From: Pseudomonas sp. KU26590
GTDB lineage: Bacteria > Pseudomonadota > Gammaproteobacteria > Pseudomonadales > Pseudomonadaceae
Length of the DNA: 64,000 bases
Assembly: GCF_026153515.1 (NCBI RefSeq)
Contig: NZ_CP110644.1
Location: forward strand, 5,025,501-5,089,500
Direction of reading: 5' to 3'
Below, one piece after another: positions 9,202-20,053 of the stretch. The notes below the pieces were generated by a model that was not told the DNA's origin, ran no database searches, and saw only the letters and a program-made list of their open reading frames with translations. The position numbers were made by a program, and so were the translations under genes. Numbering within the stretch: position 1 is the stretch's first letter; each line of letters begins with the position of its first letter.

Positions 9202-10644
9202 TCAGAGCAAAAACACCGTCGCCAACCCGAGGAAGATAAAGAATCCGCCGCTGTCGGTCATGGCCGTGATCATCACACTGGCGCCCATCGCCGGATCGCG
9301 CCCGAAGCGAACCAGGGTCATCGGGATCAGCACGCCCATCAACGCCGCCAACAGTAGATTCAATGTCATGGCGACAGTCATCACGACCCCAAGGGACCAG
9401 CTGTGATACAGCAGATAGGCGACGATCCCGATCACCCCACCCCACACCAGACCGTTAATGAGCGCGACAGCCAGCTCCTTGCGCATCAAGCGTGAGGTGT
9501 TGCCGGTGTTGACCTGATCGAGGGCCATGGCCCGGACAATCATCGTGATGGTCTGGTTGCCCGAGTTGCCGCCAATTCCCGCCACGATCGGCATCAACGC
9601 TGCCAGCGCCACCAGCTTCTCGATGGAGCCTTCGAACAGGCCGATGACCCGGGAGGCGAGAAATGCAGTAATCAGGTTGACGGCCAGCCAGGACCAGCGG
9701 TTGCGCAGTGAACGCCAGACGGAGGCAAAGATGTCTTCTTCTTCGCGCAGACCCGCCATGTTGAGGACTTCGGTCTCGCTCTCCTCGCGGATGAGGTCGA
9801 CCATCTCATCGATGGTCAGACGGCCGATCAGCTTGCCGTTCTTGTCGACCACCGGGGAAGAAATCAAGTCATAACGTTCGAACGCCTGGGCGGCTTCATA
9901 CGCATCGCCGTCAGGATGGAAGCTCACCGGGTCACTGGCCATGACCTCAGACACCTGCTTCTCGGGGTCGTTGACCAGCAGACGCTTGATGGGCAGCACA
10001 CCCTTGAGAACGCCATCGGAGTCGACCACGAACAGTTTGTCGGTATGACCGGGCAGTTCTTTGAGACGGCGCAGATAGCGCAGAACGACTTCCAGGCTGA
10101 CATCCTCACGGATGGTCACCATCTCGAAGTCCATCAGGGCGCCGACCTGCTCTTCGTCATAGGACAAGGCAGAGCGCACGCGCTCACGCTGCTGACTGTC
10201 CAGCGCCTCCATCAACTCATGGACGACATCGCGGGGCAGCTCTGGCGCAAGGTCGGCGAGCTCGTCGGCGTCCATTTCCTTGGCGGCGGCCAGCAGCTCA
10301 TGATCGTCCATGTCGGCGATCAGGGTTTCCCGAACGGAGTCGGACACTTCAAGAAGGATGTCGCCGTCGCGCTCGGCCTTCACCAGCTGCCAGACCGTCA
10401 GACGGTCTTCGAGGGGAAGTGCTTCGAGAATGTAGGCAACGTCGGCAGAGTGCAGGTCGTCGAGCTTACGCTGCAGCTCGACGAGGTTTTGCCGGTGAAC
10501 GAGGCTCTCGACACGATCCTGATTCTGGCCTTCCTGACGGTGTGTCAGGTCTTCGACGATGCGCTGACGTTGCAGCAAGTCGATGACTTGGGCGAGACGA
10601 TCCTGAAGGCTTTCCTGCGTCTTTTTTACTTCGATTTGGGTCAT
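9202..10644 (-). CDS. mgtE: Magnesium transporter MgtE
   Basis: Mg2+ channel of the inner membrane. 480 residues in the standard order: a soluble N domain of helical repeats (about 50-165), two CBS domains (about 165-300; GALMDFEMVTIREDVSLEVV and VMASDPVSFHPDGDA) that sense cytosolic Mg2+, a linker helix, and about five membrane helices with the pore signature GIGGNSGNQT and the C-terminal MTDSGGFFIFLGLA. The first about 20 residues are a charged extension. In P. aeruginosa MgtE also influences type III secretion through the Gac/Rsm route; rsmA lies 1.4 kb away, but that need not be functional. Confidence 0.95.
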   Translation of the reverse strand: MTQIEVKKTQESLQDRLAQVIDLLQRQRIVEDLTHRQEGQNQDRVESLVHRQNLVELQRKLDDLHSADVAYILEALPLEDRLTVWQLVKAERDGDILLEVSDSVRETLIADMDDHELLAAAKEMDADELADLAPELPRDVVHELMEALDSQQRERVRSALSYDEEQVGALMDFEMVTIREDVSLEVVLRYLRRLKELPGHTDKLFVVDSDGVLKGVLPIKRLLVNDPEKQVSEVMASDPVSFHPDGDAYEAAQAFERYDLISSPVVDKNGKLIGRLTIDEMVDLIREESETEVLNMAGLREEEDIFASVWRSLRNRWSWLAVNLITAFLASRVIGLFEGSIEKLVALAALMPIVAGIGGNSGNQTITMIVRAMALDQVNTGNTSRLMRKELAVALINGLVWGGVIGIVAYLLYHSWSLGVVMTVAMTLNLLLAALMGVLIPMTLVRFGRDPAMGASVMITAMTDSGGFFIFLGLATVFLL

Positions 10645-10964
10645 AGGCGAACTCCACTCCCAGCAGTGGAACCCGCCAGAAGATCAATCAGTCGATTCTT
10701 GATTGGTGAAACTTAGTGTTGAGTTGCTACTGGGTAAGTCCATGGAGGTAGTCCACAAGCCCCGGCGGGGCTGACGGGCGCAATCATACACCGCTTGCCT
10801 TGACGTGAGGCTAAAAATTCAACGTGAAACAAGCGGTTGCAACACAACGTAACCGCCGGCCAAGTCGCTCCCGCTACCCCGTCATATCCGGTGAATAAAA
10901 CCGGCTCGCGGTGATAAATCCTCATCGCTATCCTTTCCGGACACGGGTCAGGGAGGACACTGCG
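10645..10964. other. Divergent region between mgtE and the DUF4124 gene
   Basis: About 320 bases holding both promoters. On the mgtE side, AGTGG at 10664-10668 can pair with CCACT at 10653-10657, with a weaker GGCG/CGCC extension, next to the mgtE ribosome binding site. AGCCCCG/CGGGGCT at 10759-10773 forms a compact hairpin. No coding sequence is supported. Confidence 0.4.
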
Positions 10965-11450
10965 ATGCCGCTGAACACTGAAAATCTCTTCATCACTCTG
11001 CTGCTGCTTCTGCCACTCGGCGCAGGCGGCACCACCATTAATCGCTGCCAGGATCAAAGTGGCAGCGTGACTTTCACCACACTGAGCTGCCCCAGCGGTC
11101 AAGCCATAACGCCACAGGCTATCAATCCAGCATCGGGCATGAGCTTTACGCCCCCTACTCAGACTGAGAAAGCGGACAATCTGCAAAAGCCTAAACGTAA
11201 CGAAGTGGTGATTGTGGGCCAGCGCGATGACGGTTGCGGAAATATCCTGAGCGCGGAGCAGCGCCGCAAGGCGATCATCGATCAGCAGACGCCAACGGGG
11301 ATGACCAAACGCGACGTGGAAAGCTTGCTGGGGCGACCGGACAAGATCATCAGCCGTAACGCTGAAGTGCGGTATGTGTATGAAGAGAAGAAGGGACGCA
11401 GCAGACAGGTGTCATTCGATAAACACGGCTGCGTAAAAGGCAAACGCTAG
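10965..11450 (+). CDS. DUF4124-type envelope protein
   Basis: 161 residues; GGGAGGA precedes the ATG at 10965. The N-terminal hydrophobic stretch (ENLFITLLLLLPLGAGG) is a signal peptide or anchor. It is followed by INRCQDQSGSVTFTTLSCP, the short cysteine-containing beta motif typical of DUF4124 proteins. The C-terminal part (MTKRDVESLLGRPDKI...VRYVYEEKKGR) resembles the SmpA/OmlA-type small fold seen in many secreted proteins. Probably periplasmic, role unknown. A strong terminator follows. Confidence 0.8.
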   Translation: MPLNTENLFITLLLLLPLGAGGTTINRCQDQSGSVTFTTLSCPSGQAITPQAINPASGMSFTPPTQTEKADNLQKPKRNEVVIVGQRDDGCGNILSAEQRRKAIIDQQTPTGMTKRDVESLLGRPDKIISRNAEVRYVYEEKKGRSRQVSFDKHGCVKGKR

Positions 11451-11456
11451 AAAGCA

Positions 11457-11484
11457 AAAAGCCCGCATTTGCATGCGGGCTTTT
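11457..11484 (+). terminator. Rho-independent terminator after the DUF4124 gene
   Basis: AAAAGCCCGCAT (11457-11468), loop TTGC, ATGCGGGCTTTT (11473-11484). The symmetrical A and T runs could also serve the leftward tRNA transcript. Confidence 0.9.
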
Positions 11485-11491
11485 CGTTTTA

Positions 11492-11568
11492 TGGTGCACT
11501 CGACAGGATTCGAACCTGTGACCGCTCGGTTCGTAGCCGAGTACTCTATCCAGCTGAGCTACGAGTGC
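11492..11568 (-). tRNA. tRNA-Arg (anticodon ACG), copy 1
   Basis: 77-nt minus-strand cloverleaf with encoded CCA: acceptor GCACTCG/CGAGTGC, D arm AGCTCAGCTGGATAGAG, anticodon stem-loop CTCGG-CTACGAA-CCGAG (anticodon ACG), T arm ACAGG-TTCGAAT-CCTGT. Identical to the copy at 11708-11784. Confidence 0.97.
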
Positions 11569-11707
11569 AGATGGCGCTTTTTAAACCAGTTCACCTCTGG
11601 GCATTGCGTTTTACTTCTGGAAGTGAGTGGTGCTTCCGAAGACCTGTTGAAGCCAGGCTCTTTCTAACTTAAGACTGTTATTCGTATCACTACAAACAAC
11701 GCTTAAA

Positions 11708-11784
11708 TGGTGCACTCGACAGGATTCGAACCTGTGACCGCTCGGTTCGTAGCCGAGTACTCTATCCAGCTGAGCTACGAGTGC
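11708..11784 (-). tRNA. tRNA-Arg (anticodon ACG), copy 2
   Basis: Base-for-base duplicate of the tRNA at 11492-11568, including the encoded CCA. The two copies and tRNA-Ser are probably one leftward transcript; the 139-base spacer between the copies holds no gene. Confidence 0.97.
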
Positions 11785-11891
11785 ATTTGTTGCCGCGCAT
11801 TATAGGCCGTCAAATCTCTTGGTCAAGCACTTTTTCTAGTAAATTCAACAACTTACAGATCAAGCCAGATTACAACGTACTACGCTAATAA

Positions 11892-11982
11892 TGGCGGAGA
11901 ACGGGGGATTCGAACCCCCGACACCCTTTTGAGGTGTACTCCCTTAGCAGGGGAGCGCCTTCGGCCACTCGGCCAGCTCTCC
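11892..11982 (-). tRNA. tRNA-Ser (anticodon GCU)
   Basis: 91-nt class II tRNA with encoded CCA on the minus strand: acceptor GGAGAGC/GTTCTCC, anticodon loop CTGCTAA (anticodon GCT), a long variable arm (about TACACCTCAAAAGGGTGT), and T arm CGGGG-GTTCGAAT-CCCCC. It lies just downstream of rsmA, a conserved arrangement in Pseudomonas. Confidence 0.97.
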
Positions 11983-12044
11983 GCAACACGGGGCGTATAA
12001 TAACCACCCTTTTCCCCGTTTGCAAACCAAAAATTCAATAAAAA

Positions 12045-12233
12045 TTAATGGCTTGGTTCTTCGCCCTTCTCTTTCTTTATACGCAGGTAAATCTCTTCGC
12101 GGTGAACAGCCACTTCCTTGGGCGCGTTGACCCCAATGCGTACTTGATTGCCTTTTACGCCGAGCACGGTCACGGTGATTTCACCATCACCAATGATCAG
12201 ACTTTCCGCGCACCGGCGAGTCAGAATCAGCAT
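12045..12233 (-). CDS. rsmA: Carbon storage / secondary metabolism regulator RsmA (CsrA)
   Basis: 62-residue RNA-binding dimer that blocks translation by binding GGA motifs near ribosome binding sites; it is antagonised by the RsmX/Y/Z RNAs under GacS/GacA. The sequence [16 protein letters not shown]... [19 protein letters not shown] is the canonical CsrA fold; L4 and R45 (equivalent of E. coli R44) are the RNA-contacting residues. AAGGAGAT lies just upstream of the ATG at 12233. The frame is open 24 codons further but without support. It lies downstream of lysC, separated by 181 bases. Confidence 0.98.
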   Translation of the reverse strand: MLILTRRCAESLIIGDGEITVTVLGVKGNQVRIGVNAPKEVAVHREEIYLRIKKEKGEEPSH

Positions 12234-12381
12234 ACCTATCTCCTTACGGCTTACATTCAAGGGACTACAGTCTGCATAGACAAACGGCATGGGCCCGATC
12301 CGCAAGCGGCCGAAGGTCTATGCCTCAGTATCGACCAGCGCCGGAAAAAGAACAGCTTATCGCACACATCCACTACCAGAA

Positions 12382-12401
12382 GGCGCGGCCCAAACCGCGC
12401 C
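12382..12401 (-). terminator. GC-rich hairpin between lysC and rsmA (weak terminator or attenuator)
   Basis: GGCGCGG (12382-12388) pairs with CCGCGCC (12395-12401) around CCCAAA, 14 bases after the lysC stop. There is no T tract on the minus strand, so termination would be partial; some lysC transcripts could run into rsmA. Confidence 0.45.
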
Positions 12402-12414
12402 TCCTGCCCAAGGC

Positions 12415-12906
12415 TTATTCGCCCTGACGCGGTGCGTCGAGTTCGAAGGCGGTGTGCAGCGCGCGCACGGCCAGCTCCAGGTACTTCTCTTCGATCACCA
12501 CCGAGACCTTGATTTCCGACGTCGAGATCATCTGGATGTTGATGCTCTCCTTGGCCAGCGCTTCGAACATGCGGCTGGCAACACCGGCATGGGAACGCAT
12601 GCCGACACCGACGATGGAAACCTTGGCGATCTTGGTGTCGCCAATGACTTCACGGGCGCCGATTTCGTTGGCGGTGTTCTGCAGGACCTGCAGCGCCGCC
12701 TGATAATCATTGCGGTGTACGGTGAAGGTGAAATCGGTGGTGTTATCGTGCGAAACGTTCTGCACGATCATGTCGACTTCGATGTTCGCGCCGCTAATGG
12801 GACCGAGAATCTTGAACGCAACGCCCGGGGTGTCTGGCACGCCACGGATGGTCAGCTTGGCTTCGTCGCGGTTGAAGGCGATGCCCGAAATGATCGGCTG
12901 TTCCAT
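12415..12906 (-). other. Possible internal translation start: LysC beta subunit
   Basis: Within lysC, AAGAGGA (12917-12911 on the minus strand) stands four bases before an in-frame ATG at 12906. Translation from it would give a 163-residue protein holding both ACT domains (MEQPIISGIAFNRDEAKLT...). In Bacillus and Corynebacterium, aspartokinase beta subunits are made this way at the same place. Here it is an inference from the ribosome binding site only. Confidence 0.4.
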
Positions 12907-13647
12907 GGATTCCTCTTCATCAATGGTAATGAGGGTGCCTGGACCCTCTTTGAAGCTGTGCAGTACGCGCAGCGGGACGTTGTACTTGCCAGCGAACTCG
13001 ACGGCGCGAATCTGCAGGACCTTGGAGCCGAGGCTCGCCATCTCCAGCATTTCTTCGAAGGTGATCTTGTCCAGACGCTGGGCCTGCGAGACAACGCGCG
13101 GGTCAGTCGTGTAGACGCCATCGACGTCGGTGTATATCTGGCACTCATCGGCTTTCAACGCCGCAGCGAGCGCCACACCGGTGGTGTCGGAACCGCCACG
13201 ACCCAGGGTCGTGATGTTGCCTTCTTCGTCGACGCCCTGGAAACCGGCGACCACCACCACACGACCGGCCTTCAGGTCGGCGCGAATTTTCTGATCGTCG
13301 ATCTGCAGAATACGCGCCTTGTTATGGGCGCTGTCGGTGAGGATGCGGACCTGATTACCGGTGTACGACACAGCCGGCACGCCACGCTTGATCAGCGCCA
13401 TGGCCAACAGAGCGATGGTGACCTGCTCGCCGGTAGAAACAATGACGTCCAGCTCGCGTGGCACCGGCTGATCGCTGATCTGCCGGGCCAGTTCGATCAG
13501 GCGATTGGTTTCGCCGCTCATGGCCGACAGGACGATCACCAGATCATCACCCGCATCACGGAATTTCTTGACCTTGTCGGCCACCTGTTCGATGCGCTCT
13601 ACCGAGCCCACCGAGGTGCCGCCAAACTTTTGTACGATTAAAGCCAT
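12415..13647 (-). CDS. lysC: Aspartate kinase
   Basis: Phosphorylates aspartate, the first step to lysine, methionine, threonine and diaminopimelate. 410 residues: amino acid kinase domain (about 1-245; VQKFGGTSVGSVERI at the N-terminus, GRGGSDTTG, TDVDGVYTTDPR) and two C-terminal ACT domains (about 260-410) for feedback by lysine/threonine. An in-frame ATG at 12906 with AAGAGGA just upstream could direct a separate 163-residue ACT-only beta subunit, as known for other LysC enzymes. It lies downstream of alaS with a 90-base gap. Confidence 0.97.
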   Translation of the reverse strand: MALIVQKFGGTSVGSVERIEQVADKVKKFRDAGDDLVIVLSAMSGETNRLIELARQISDQPVPRELDVIVSTGEQVTIALLAMALIKRGVPAVSYTGNQVRILTDSAHNKARILQIDDQKIRADLKAGRVVVVAGFQGVDEEGNITTLGRGGSDTTGVALAAALKADECQIYTDVDGVYTTDPRVVSQAQRLDKITFEEMLEMASLGSKVLQIRAVEFAGKYNVPLRVLHSFKEGPGTLITIDEEESMEQPIISGIAFNRDEAKLTIRGVPDTPGVAFKILGPISGANIEVDMIVQNVSHDNTTDFTFTVHRNDYQAALQVLQNTANEIGAREVIGDTKIAKVSIVGVGMRSHAGVASRMFEALAKESINIQMISTSEIKVSVVIEEKYLELAVRALHTAFELDAPRQGE

Positions 13648-13737
13648 CTCAAAGCCGCCTCAGCCCATGAAGGGCGCCCGTTATCATTCAAACCGCGAAG
13701 CGCCGGAACCCGCATGGCGGGCCCCGGGTGGGTCGAC

Positions 13738-16359
<2,622 letters not shown>

Positions 16360-16501
16360 AGGTTCTTCCACGGAAACTGCGGCCTGGCACATGCATAGCG
16401 TCATTCGACGCAGCGACGGCAAAGGGCCGCATTATATAGGCGTTGTACGCTCGGTACAGCGTGTTATTCGATAGAAACCGGCAATCGGGCTGATCACCCG
16501 A

Positions 16502-17506
16502 TCAGCGAGCGCCAAATTCGGCAAATGCCGCAACCACCTTGTCCAGATGCGCAGCCGTCACATCTAGATGGGTGACCATGCGCAACCGCGGCGCGGCGCT
16601 TAGCACGATACCGTGCTCGGCACACAGGGCGTTGAGCGCCTGGGCGCGATCGCCGATGTGCACGTAAACCATGTTGGTCTGCACCGGCTCGACGTCAAAA
16701 CCGAGGTCCGCGAGGGCTTTGCCAAGGGCGCTGGCATTGGCGTGATCGTCGGCCAGACGCTCGACCTGATGCTCCAGCGCGTACAACCCCGCCGCTGCCA
16801 GGATGCCGGCCTGACGCATGCCGCCGCCAACCATCTTGCGCAGGCGCCTCGCCTTGGCGACGAACTCACTTGAGCCGCACAGCACCGAGCCGACCGGCGC
16901 GCCGAGCCCTTTGGACAGGCACACCGAAACCGAATCGAAGTGCCGGGTGATTTCCCGCGCGTCCACGCCCAGTTTGACGGAGGCGTTGTACAGGCGGGCA
17001 CCGTCGAGGTGCAGGTTCAGGCCTTTTTCCCGGGTGAATGCCCGGGCCGCCGTGAGGTAATCCATTGGCAGGACCTTGCCCTGCATGGTGTTTTCCAGGG
17101 CCAGCAAGCGGGTGCGGGCGAAATGGAAGTCGTCGGCCTTGATGGCAGCGGCAACCTGATTCAGGTCCAGCGATCCGTCCGCCTGATTGTCGAGCGGCTG
17201 AGGCTGGATCGAGCCGAGCACCGCCGCGCCGCCGCCTTCGTATTTGTAGGTGTGTGCCTGCTGGCCGACGATGTATTCGTCGCCACGCTCGCAGTGGGCC
17301 ATCAGGCCAAGCAGGTTGCTCATGGTGCCGGTCGGCACGAACAACGCGGCGGCATAACCGAGCCGCTCGGCCAGCCACGATTCCAGCCGATTGACCGTCG
17401 GGTCTTCGCCATACACGTCATCGCCAAGGGGCGCGCTGGCCATGGCGTCGCGCATGCCGGCCGAGGGTTGGGTCACGGTGTCACTGCGCAGATCGATAAC
17501 CGCCAC
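16502..17506 (-). CDS. ltaE: Low-specificity L-threonine aldolase
   Basis: PLP enzyme cleaving L-threonine or L-allo-threonine to glycine and acetaldehyde. The protein matches E. coli LtaE throughout: [53 protein letters not shown], and [14 protein letters not shown] with the PLP lysine. I place the start at GTG 17506 (334 residues, E. coli length is 333) because GTGGGAG lies seven bases upstream; an ATG at 17524 is in frame but would put that binding site inside the gene. Leftward, next to alaS; divergent from the FMN riboswitch. Confidence 0.93.
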   Translation of the reverse strand: MAVIDLRSDTVTQPSAGMRDAMASAPLGDDVYGEDPTVNRLESWLAERLGYAAALFVPTGTMSNLLGLMAHCERGDEYIVGQQAHTYKYEGGGAAVLGSIQPQPLDNQADGSLDLNQVAAAIKADDFHFARTRLLALENTMQGKVLPMDYLTAARAFTREKGLNLHLDGARLYNASVKLGVDAREITRHFDSVSVCLSKGLGAPVGSVLCGSSEFVAKARRLRKMVGGGMRQAGILAAAGLYALEHQVERLADDHANASALGKALADLGFDVEPVQTNMVYVHIGDRAQALNALCAEHGIVLSAAPRLRMVTHLDVTAAHLDKVVAAFAEFGAR

Positions 17507-17692
17507 GATGAAGCTCCCACTCATTAGGGTCGAGCTTCAGTTCTGAGGCCCGGGGCTTCGATAATCAAGGCTTGGGGCAGGAATGCCAAGACGCCTTATA
17601 AGAAAAGCTGATGAAAACCATCAAAAAGGCTCCAAGCGAATCCCGGAAATCTATGTTACAAACTGCACGCCGACGGTAAATGCCGTTGGCAA

Positions 17693-17845
17693 CGTTCTCA
17701 GGGCGGGGTGCGATTCCCCACCGGCGGTAATGGCGCGCAATGCGTCTAGCCCGCGAGCGCTTGCAGCGAGTTAAGGCTCGATGCAAGGTCAGCAGACCCG
17801 GTGTGATCCCGGGGCCGACGGTATAGTCCGGATGAAGAGAGAACG
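17693..17845 (+). promoter_or_regulatory. FMN riboswitch (RFN element)
   Basis: All hallmark segments are present: CGTTCTC (17693-17699) and GAGAACG (17839-17845) close helix P1; AGGGCGGGGTGCGATTCCCC and ACCGGCGGTAATGG follow, then AGCCCGCGAGCGC, AGCAGACCCGGTG and CCGACGGTATAGTCCGGATG near the 3' end. It precedes the lumazine synthase gene at 17975 and is expected to reduce its expression when FMN is high. Confidence 0.97.
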
Positions 17846-17941
17846 GGACTGGCACAGCAGGATCGTTTCGAAACGGGTCCAGGCGCATGGCGTCGGGAAC
17901 GGTTTCGCACGTACCCTGGCATCCCATTCGATCCAAAACGC

Positions 17942-17965
17942 CCTGTTTTTTTCATTAAACAGGAG
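17942..17965 (+). promoter_or_regulatory. Hairpin sequestering the ribH ribosome binding site
   Basis: CCTGTTT (17942-17948) pairs with AAACAGG (17957-17963) across an 8-base loop, covering the first bases of the AGGAG (17961-17965) that serves the ATG at 17975. It is the probable OFF structure of the upstream FMN riboswitch, acting on translation. The seven T of the loop region could also allow weak termination. Confidence 0.55.
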
Positions 17966-17974
17966 TCAGAACAC

Positions 17975-18469
17975 ATGCAACCTACCGCCATTCACGCTCA
18001 CGAGCGCATCGCTTTCATTCAAGCCTGCTGGCACAAGGAAATCGTCGATCAGGCGCGCAAGGGCTTTGTCGCCGAGATGGCGCAACACGGTTATGCCGAG
18101 ACCGACATCGATTTCTTTGAAGTCGGCGGCGCATTCGAAATCCCGCTTCACGCCAAGCTGCTGGCCAAGTCAGGTCGCTATGGCGGCGTCGTGGCTGCAG
18201 GTCTTGTGGTCGACGGCGGTATCTATCGCCACGAGTTCGTCGCGCAATCGGTGATCAGCGCACTCATGCAGGTTCAGCTGGACACCGAAGTCCCGGTGTT
18301 CTCGGTCGTGCTGACCCCGCACCACTTCCACGCCGGTGAAGAGCATCAGAAATTCTTCTTCGATCACTTCGTGCACAAGGGCCAGGAAGCGGCCAAGACC
18401 TGCGCGGACACGCTGACAAAACTGCGTGCAGTGCGCAGGGTCGGTGAGGTGCAGAAAGCGGCGGGTTGA
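17975..18469 (+). CDS. ribH: 6,7-dimethyl-8-ribityllumazine synthase, RibH2-like
   Basis: Condenses the ribityl-amino-uracil with dihydroxybutanone phosphate, the penultimate riboflavin step. 164 residues: HERIAFIQACWHKEIVDQAR (substrate-binding N-terminus), EVGGAFEIPLHAKLLAKSG (family signature), and VVLTPHHFHAGEEHQKFFFD near the C-terminus. The lineage is that of the second, decameric-type lumazine synthases (RibH2 of Brucella and rhizobia), not the housekeeping copy usually beside ribAB/nusB. No other riboflavin gene is nearby, so it is an orphan under direct FMN riboswitch control. This gene sits between ltaE and aruE, which I remember as neighbours in P. aeruginosa. Confidence 0.9.
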   Translation: MQPTAIHAHERIAFIQACWHKEIVDQARKGFVAEMAQHGYAETDIDFFEVGGAFEIPLHAKLLAKSGRYGGVVAAGLVVDGGIYRHEFVAQSVISALMQVQLDTEVPVFSVVLTPHHFHAGEEHQKFFFDHFVHKGQEAAKTCADTLTKLRAVRRVGEVQKAAG

Positions 18470-18495
18470 TTTGCACCCGAAGATCAAGATCAACT

Positions 18496-18641
18496 GCTTC
18501 CCGGCTGAAGCCGGTCCTACAGACCTACCGCGTTCCCACTGTAGGACTGGCTTTAGCCGGGAAGAGGCCGGTTTGATCGCCACGCATTTCATTGAATGCT
18601 TGCGCTGCCCTTAGTGGGACCGGCTTCAGCCGGGAAGAGGT
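18496..18641. repeat. REP-type palindromes (three units)
   Basis: Inverted copies of 'cttcccggctgaagccggtcctac' type: one forward at 18496-18520, one inverted at about 18541-18566, one inverted at about 18613-18641. Typical Pseudomonas extragenic palindromes between converging genes (ribH ends 18469, aruE ends 18656). Confidence 0.85.
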
Positions 18642-18655
18642 CAGCATGACCGCCA

Positions 18656-19663
18656 TCAGGCCAGCGTCTCGTCCGTCGCCGGCACGATCAGAATCCCCGC
18701 CCGCAGCCCGTTTTTGACGTTCGGGTTGGGGAAGATGATCCGGGCGCCCTCTTCTTCTATCACCCAGCGTGAATCGGCCAGGTCTTCGGCCAGCACGTAA
18801 CCTTTTTCCAGTTCCGTGAAGTTCTCGATGTCCGCCGGCAAGTGCAGCTGGAAGGCGTCGCTGTGCTTGATGATCTCCCGGGCCACGCTGAACAATTGCA
18901 ACCCGTTCAGGTCCGCAGGCTCGTCGGCTTCGATCCCGGCAATCAAATGTTCGAGGCAGGCTTGAAGCTTGTCGAGATTGACCTGCTGGTTCTGCCCGAA
19001 CGGGCGCGCCTTGCCCAATTCCAGGGTGAAGGCTTCAGCGTCGAGCTTGTCGTAGGTGTAGGCGCTGAACACGATCGAGGACTTGTTCTGCAGCAGCACC
19101 GCTTCCATGCCGGCAGTACGCAGCCGGGCGAGTTCGCGGCGGGAATGGGCGCGACCTTCCTTCCACGGGTACAGCGCGAACTGCTCGATCTTCGAGCCGC
19201 GAATCGCCGTGTGCAGGTCGTAGTGCAGTCGGTAGCGGCCCGGAATGTTGAAAAAGCTGGCGGCCAGACGCTCGAGTTCGCAGGCGCGCAAGGCTTCGCT
19301 GCCGCCGCTGTGCTCGTGACGGCCGTTGAACAACCGATTGACGTCCTGCTCGACGTAACGCCCGCCGCTACGCATCGCTTCGGGGTTGCCGAACAGGAAC
19401 AGAATACGCGCGCGAGGCTTGAGTTCGCCCCGGGCGATGGCGTGAATCAGCGCGTCGAGCAGCTCGATGGGCGCGGTTTCATTGCCGTGGATGCCGGCGG
19501 ACAGCAGCAGGTCGGTGCCATTGTCTCGCGCCTCGGGAGGCCGGACTTCCAGCGCCCCCTCGGCCAGCCAGCGCATGCGAACGCCGTCGACGGTCAGCTG
19601 AGTCTTTTCCGCGGGTTCGCGACCCGCGAGGGTCAGTTCAAGCAGTTTGCCGAGGGCGAGCAT
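18656..19663 (-). CDS. astE: Succinylglutamate desuccinylase
   Basis: Last step of the arginine succinyltransferase (AST) pathway: N-succinylglutamate to glutamate plus succinate (aruE in P. aeruginosa terms). 335 residues of the AspA/AstE zinc carboxypeptidase-like family: [16 protein letters not shown] holds the first His and Glu ligands, YDLHTAIRG the second His, and [11 protein letters not shown] the catalytic Glu region. Last gene of the leftward aru operon; start ATG 19663. Confidence 0.95.
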   Translation of the reverse strand: MLALGKLLELTLAGREPAEKTQLTVDGVRMRWLAEGALEVRPPEARDNGTDLLLSAGIHGNETAPIELLDALIHAIARGELKPRARILFLFGNPEAMRSGGRYVEQDVNRLFNGRHEHSGGSEALRACELERLAASFFNIPGRYRLHYDLHTAIRGSKIEQFALYPWKEGRAHSRRELARLRTAGMEAVLLQNKSSIVFSAYTYDKLDAEAFTLELGKARPFGQNQQVNLDKLQACLEHLIAGIEADEPADLNGLQLFSVAREIIKHSDAFQLHLPADIENFTELEKGYVLAEDLADSRWVIEEEGARIIFPNPNVKNGLRAGILIVPATDETLA

Positions 19664-19683
19664 GGGGAGCTTCCTGCGCAGGC

Positions 19684-19977
19684 TTAGTCGTGGGTGCAGT
19701 CTGGGCCGTGCACGTGGCCTTCTTCATCGTCGCCGCTCATGTCAGCCGGTTCCATTTCCAGTTGCAGGCTGACCAGGTTAGTCGCCAATGGACGCAGCAG
19801 CAGGTTGGCGTATTCGGCATCGCCTTCTTCGACGTCAACGCCGATCAGCAACTGGCCACGGCCATCCTGTTGAATCCAGACCTCTTTGCCCTGCCAGATA
19901 ACGGCAAGACGGGTGCAGGACGTTTCCAGCTGAGTGCCGTCGGTGTCTTCAAGGATCAAACGCAGCGCGTCGGTCAT
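19684..19977 (-). CDS. Small conserved protein of the aru operon, His-rich C-terminus
   Basis: 97 residues, lying between aruB and aruE in the same direction, 20 bases before astE. A homologue occupies the same place in P. aeruginosa (as I recall, PA0900). Its function is unknown. The last ten residues, [10 protein letters not shown], have three His, one Cys and two Asp and could bind a metal ion. The rest is predicted beta-rich and acidic, without membrane segments. Conserved position suggests a role in arginine succinylation; zinc delivery to AstE is only a speculation. Confidence 0.8.
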   Translation of the reverse strand: MTDALRLILEDTDGTQLETSCTRLAVIWQGKEVWIQQDGRGQLLIGVDVEEGDAEYANLLLRPLATNLVSLQLEMEPADMSGDDEEGHVHGPDCTHD

Positions 19978-20053
19978 GGCAAAACTCTCTCTGTAAAAGC
20001 AAAAACATCGTCGCCTGACGCCAGTTGGGCGCAGGCGTAACGGATGGGGTGCA

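Noticed and set aside
11492..11784. Duplicate tRNA-Arg as an attachment-site duplication of a mobile element
   Set aside because: Both copies are complete functional genes with only 139 bases between; no integrase or cargo.
12048..12512. 154-codon plus-strand frame over rsmA
   Set aside because: Antisense to rsmA, which is certain; composition not protein-like.
18496..18641. Possible CRISPR array from regularly spaced palindromes here and at other places
   Set aside because: Units are inverted pairs with irregular spacing and match known REP classes; no cas genes and no direct repeats with unique equal spacers.
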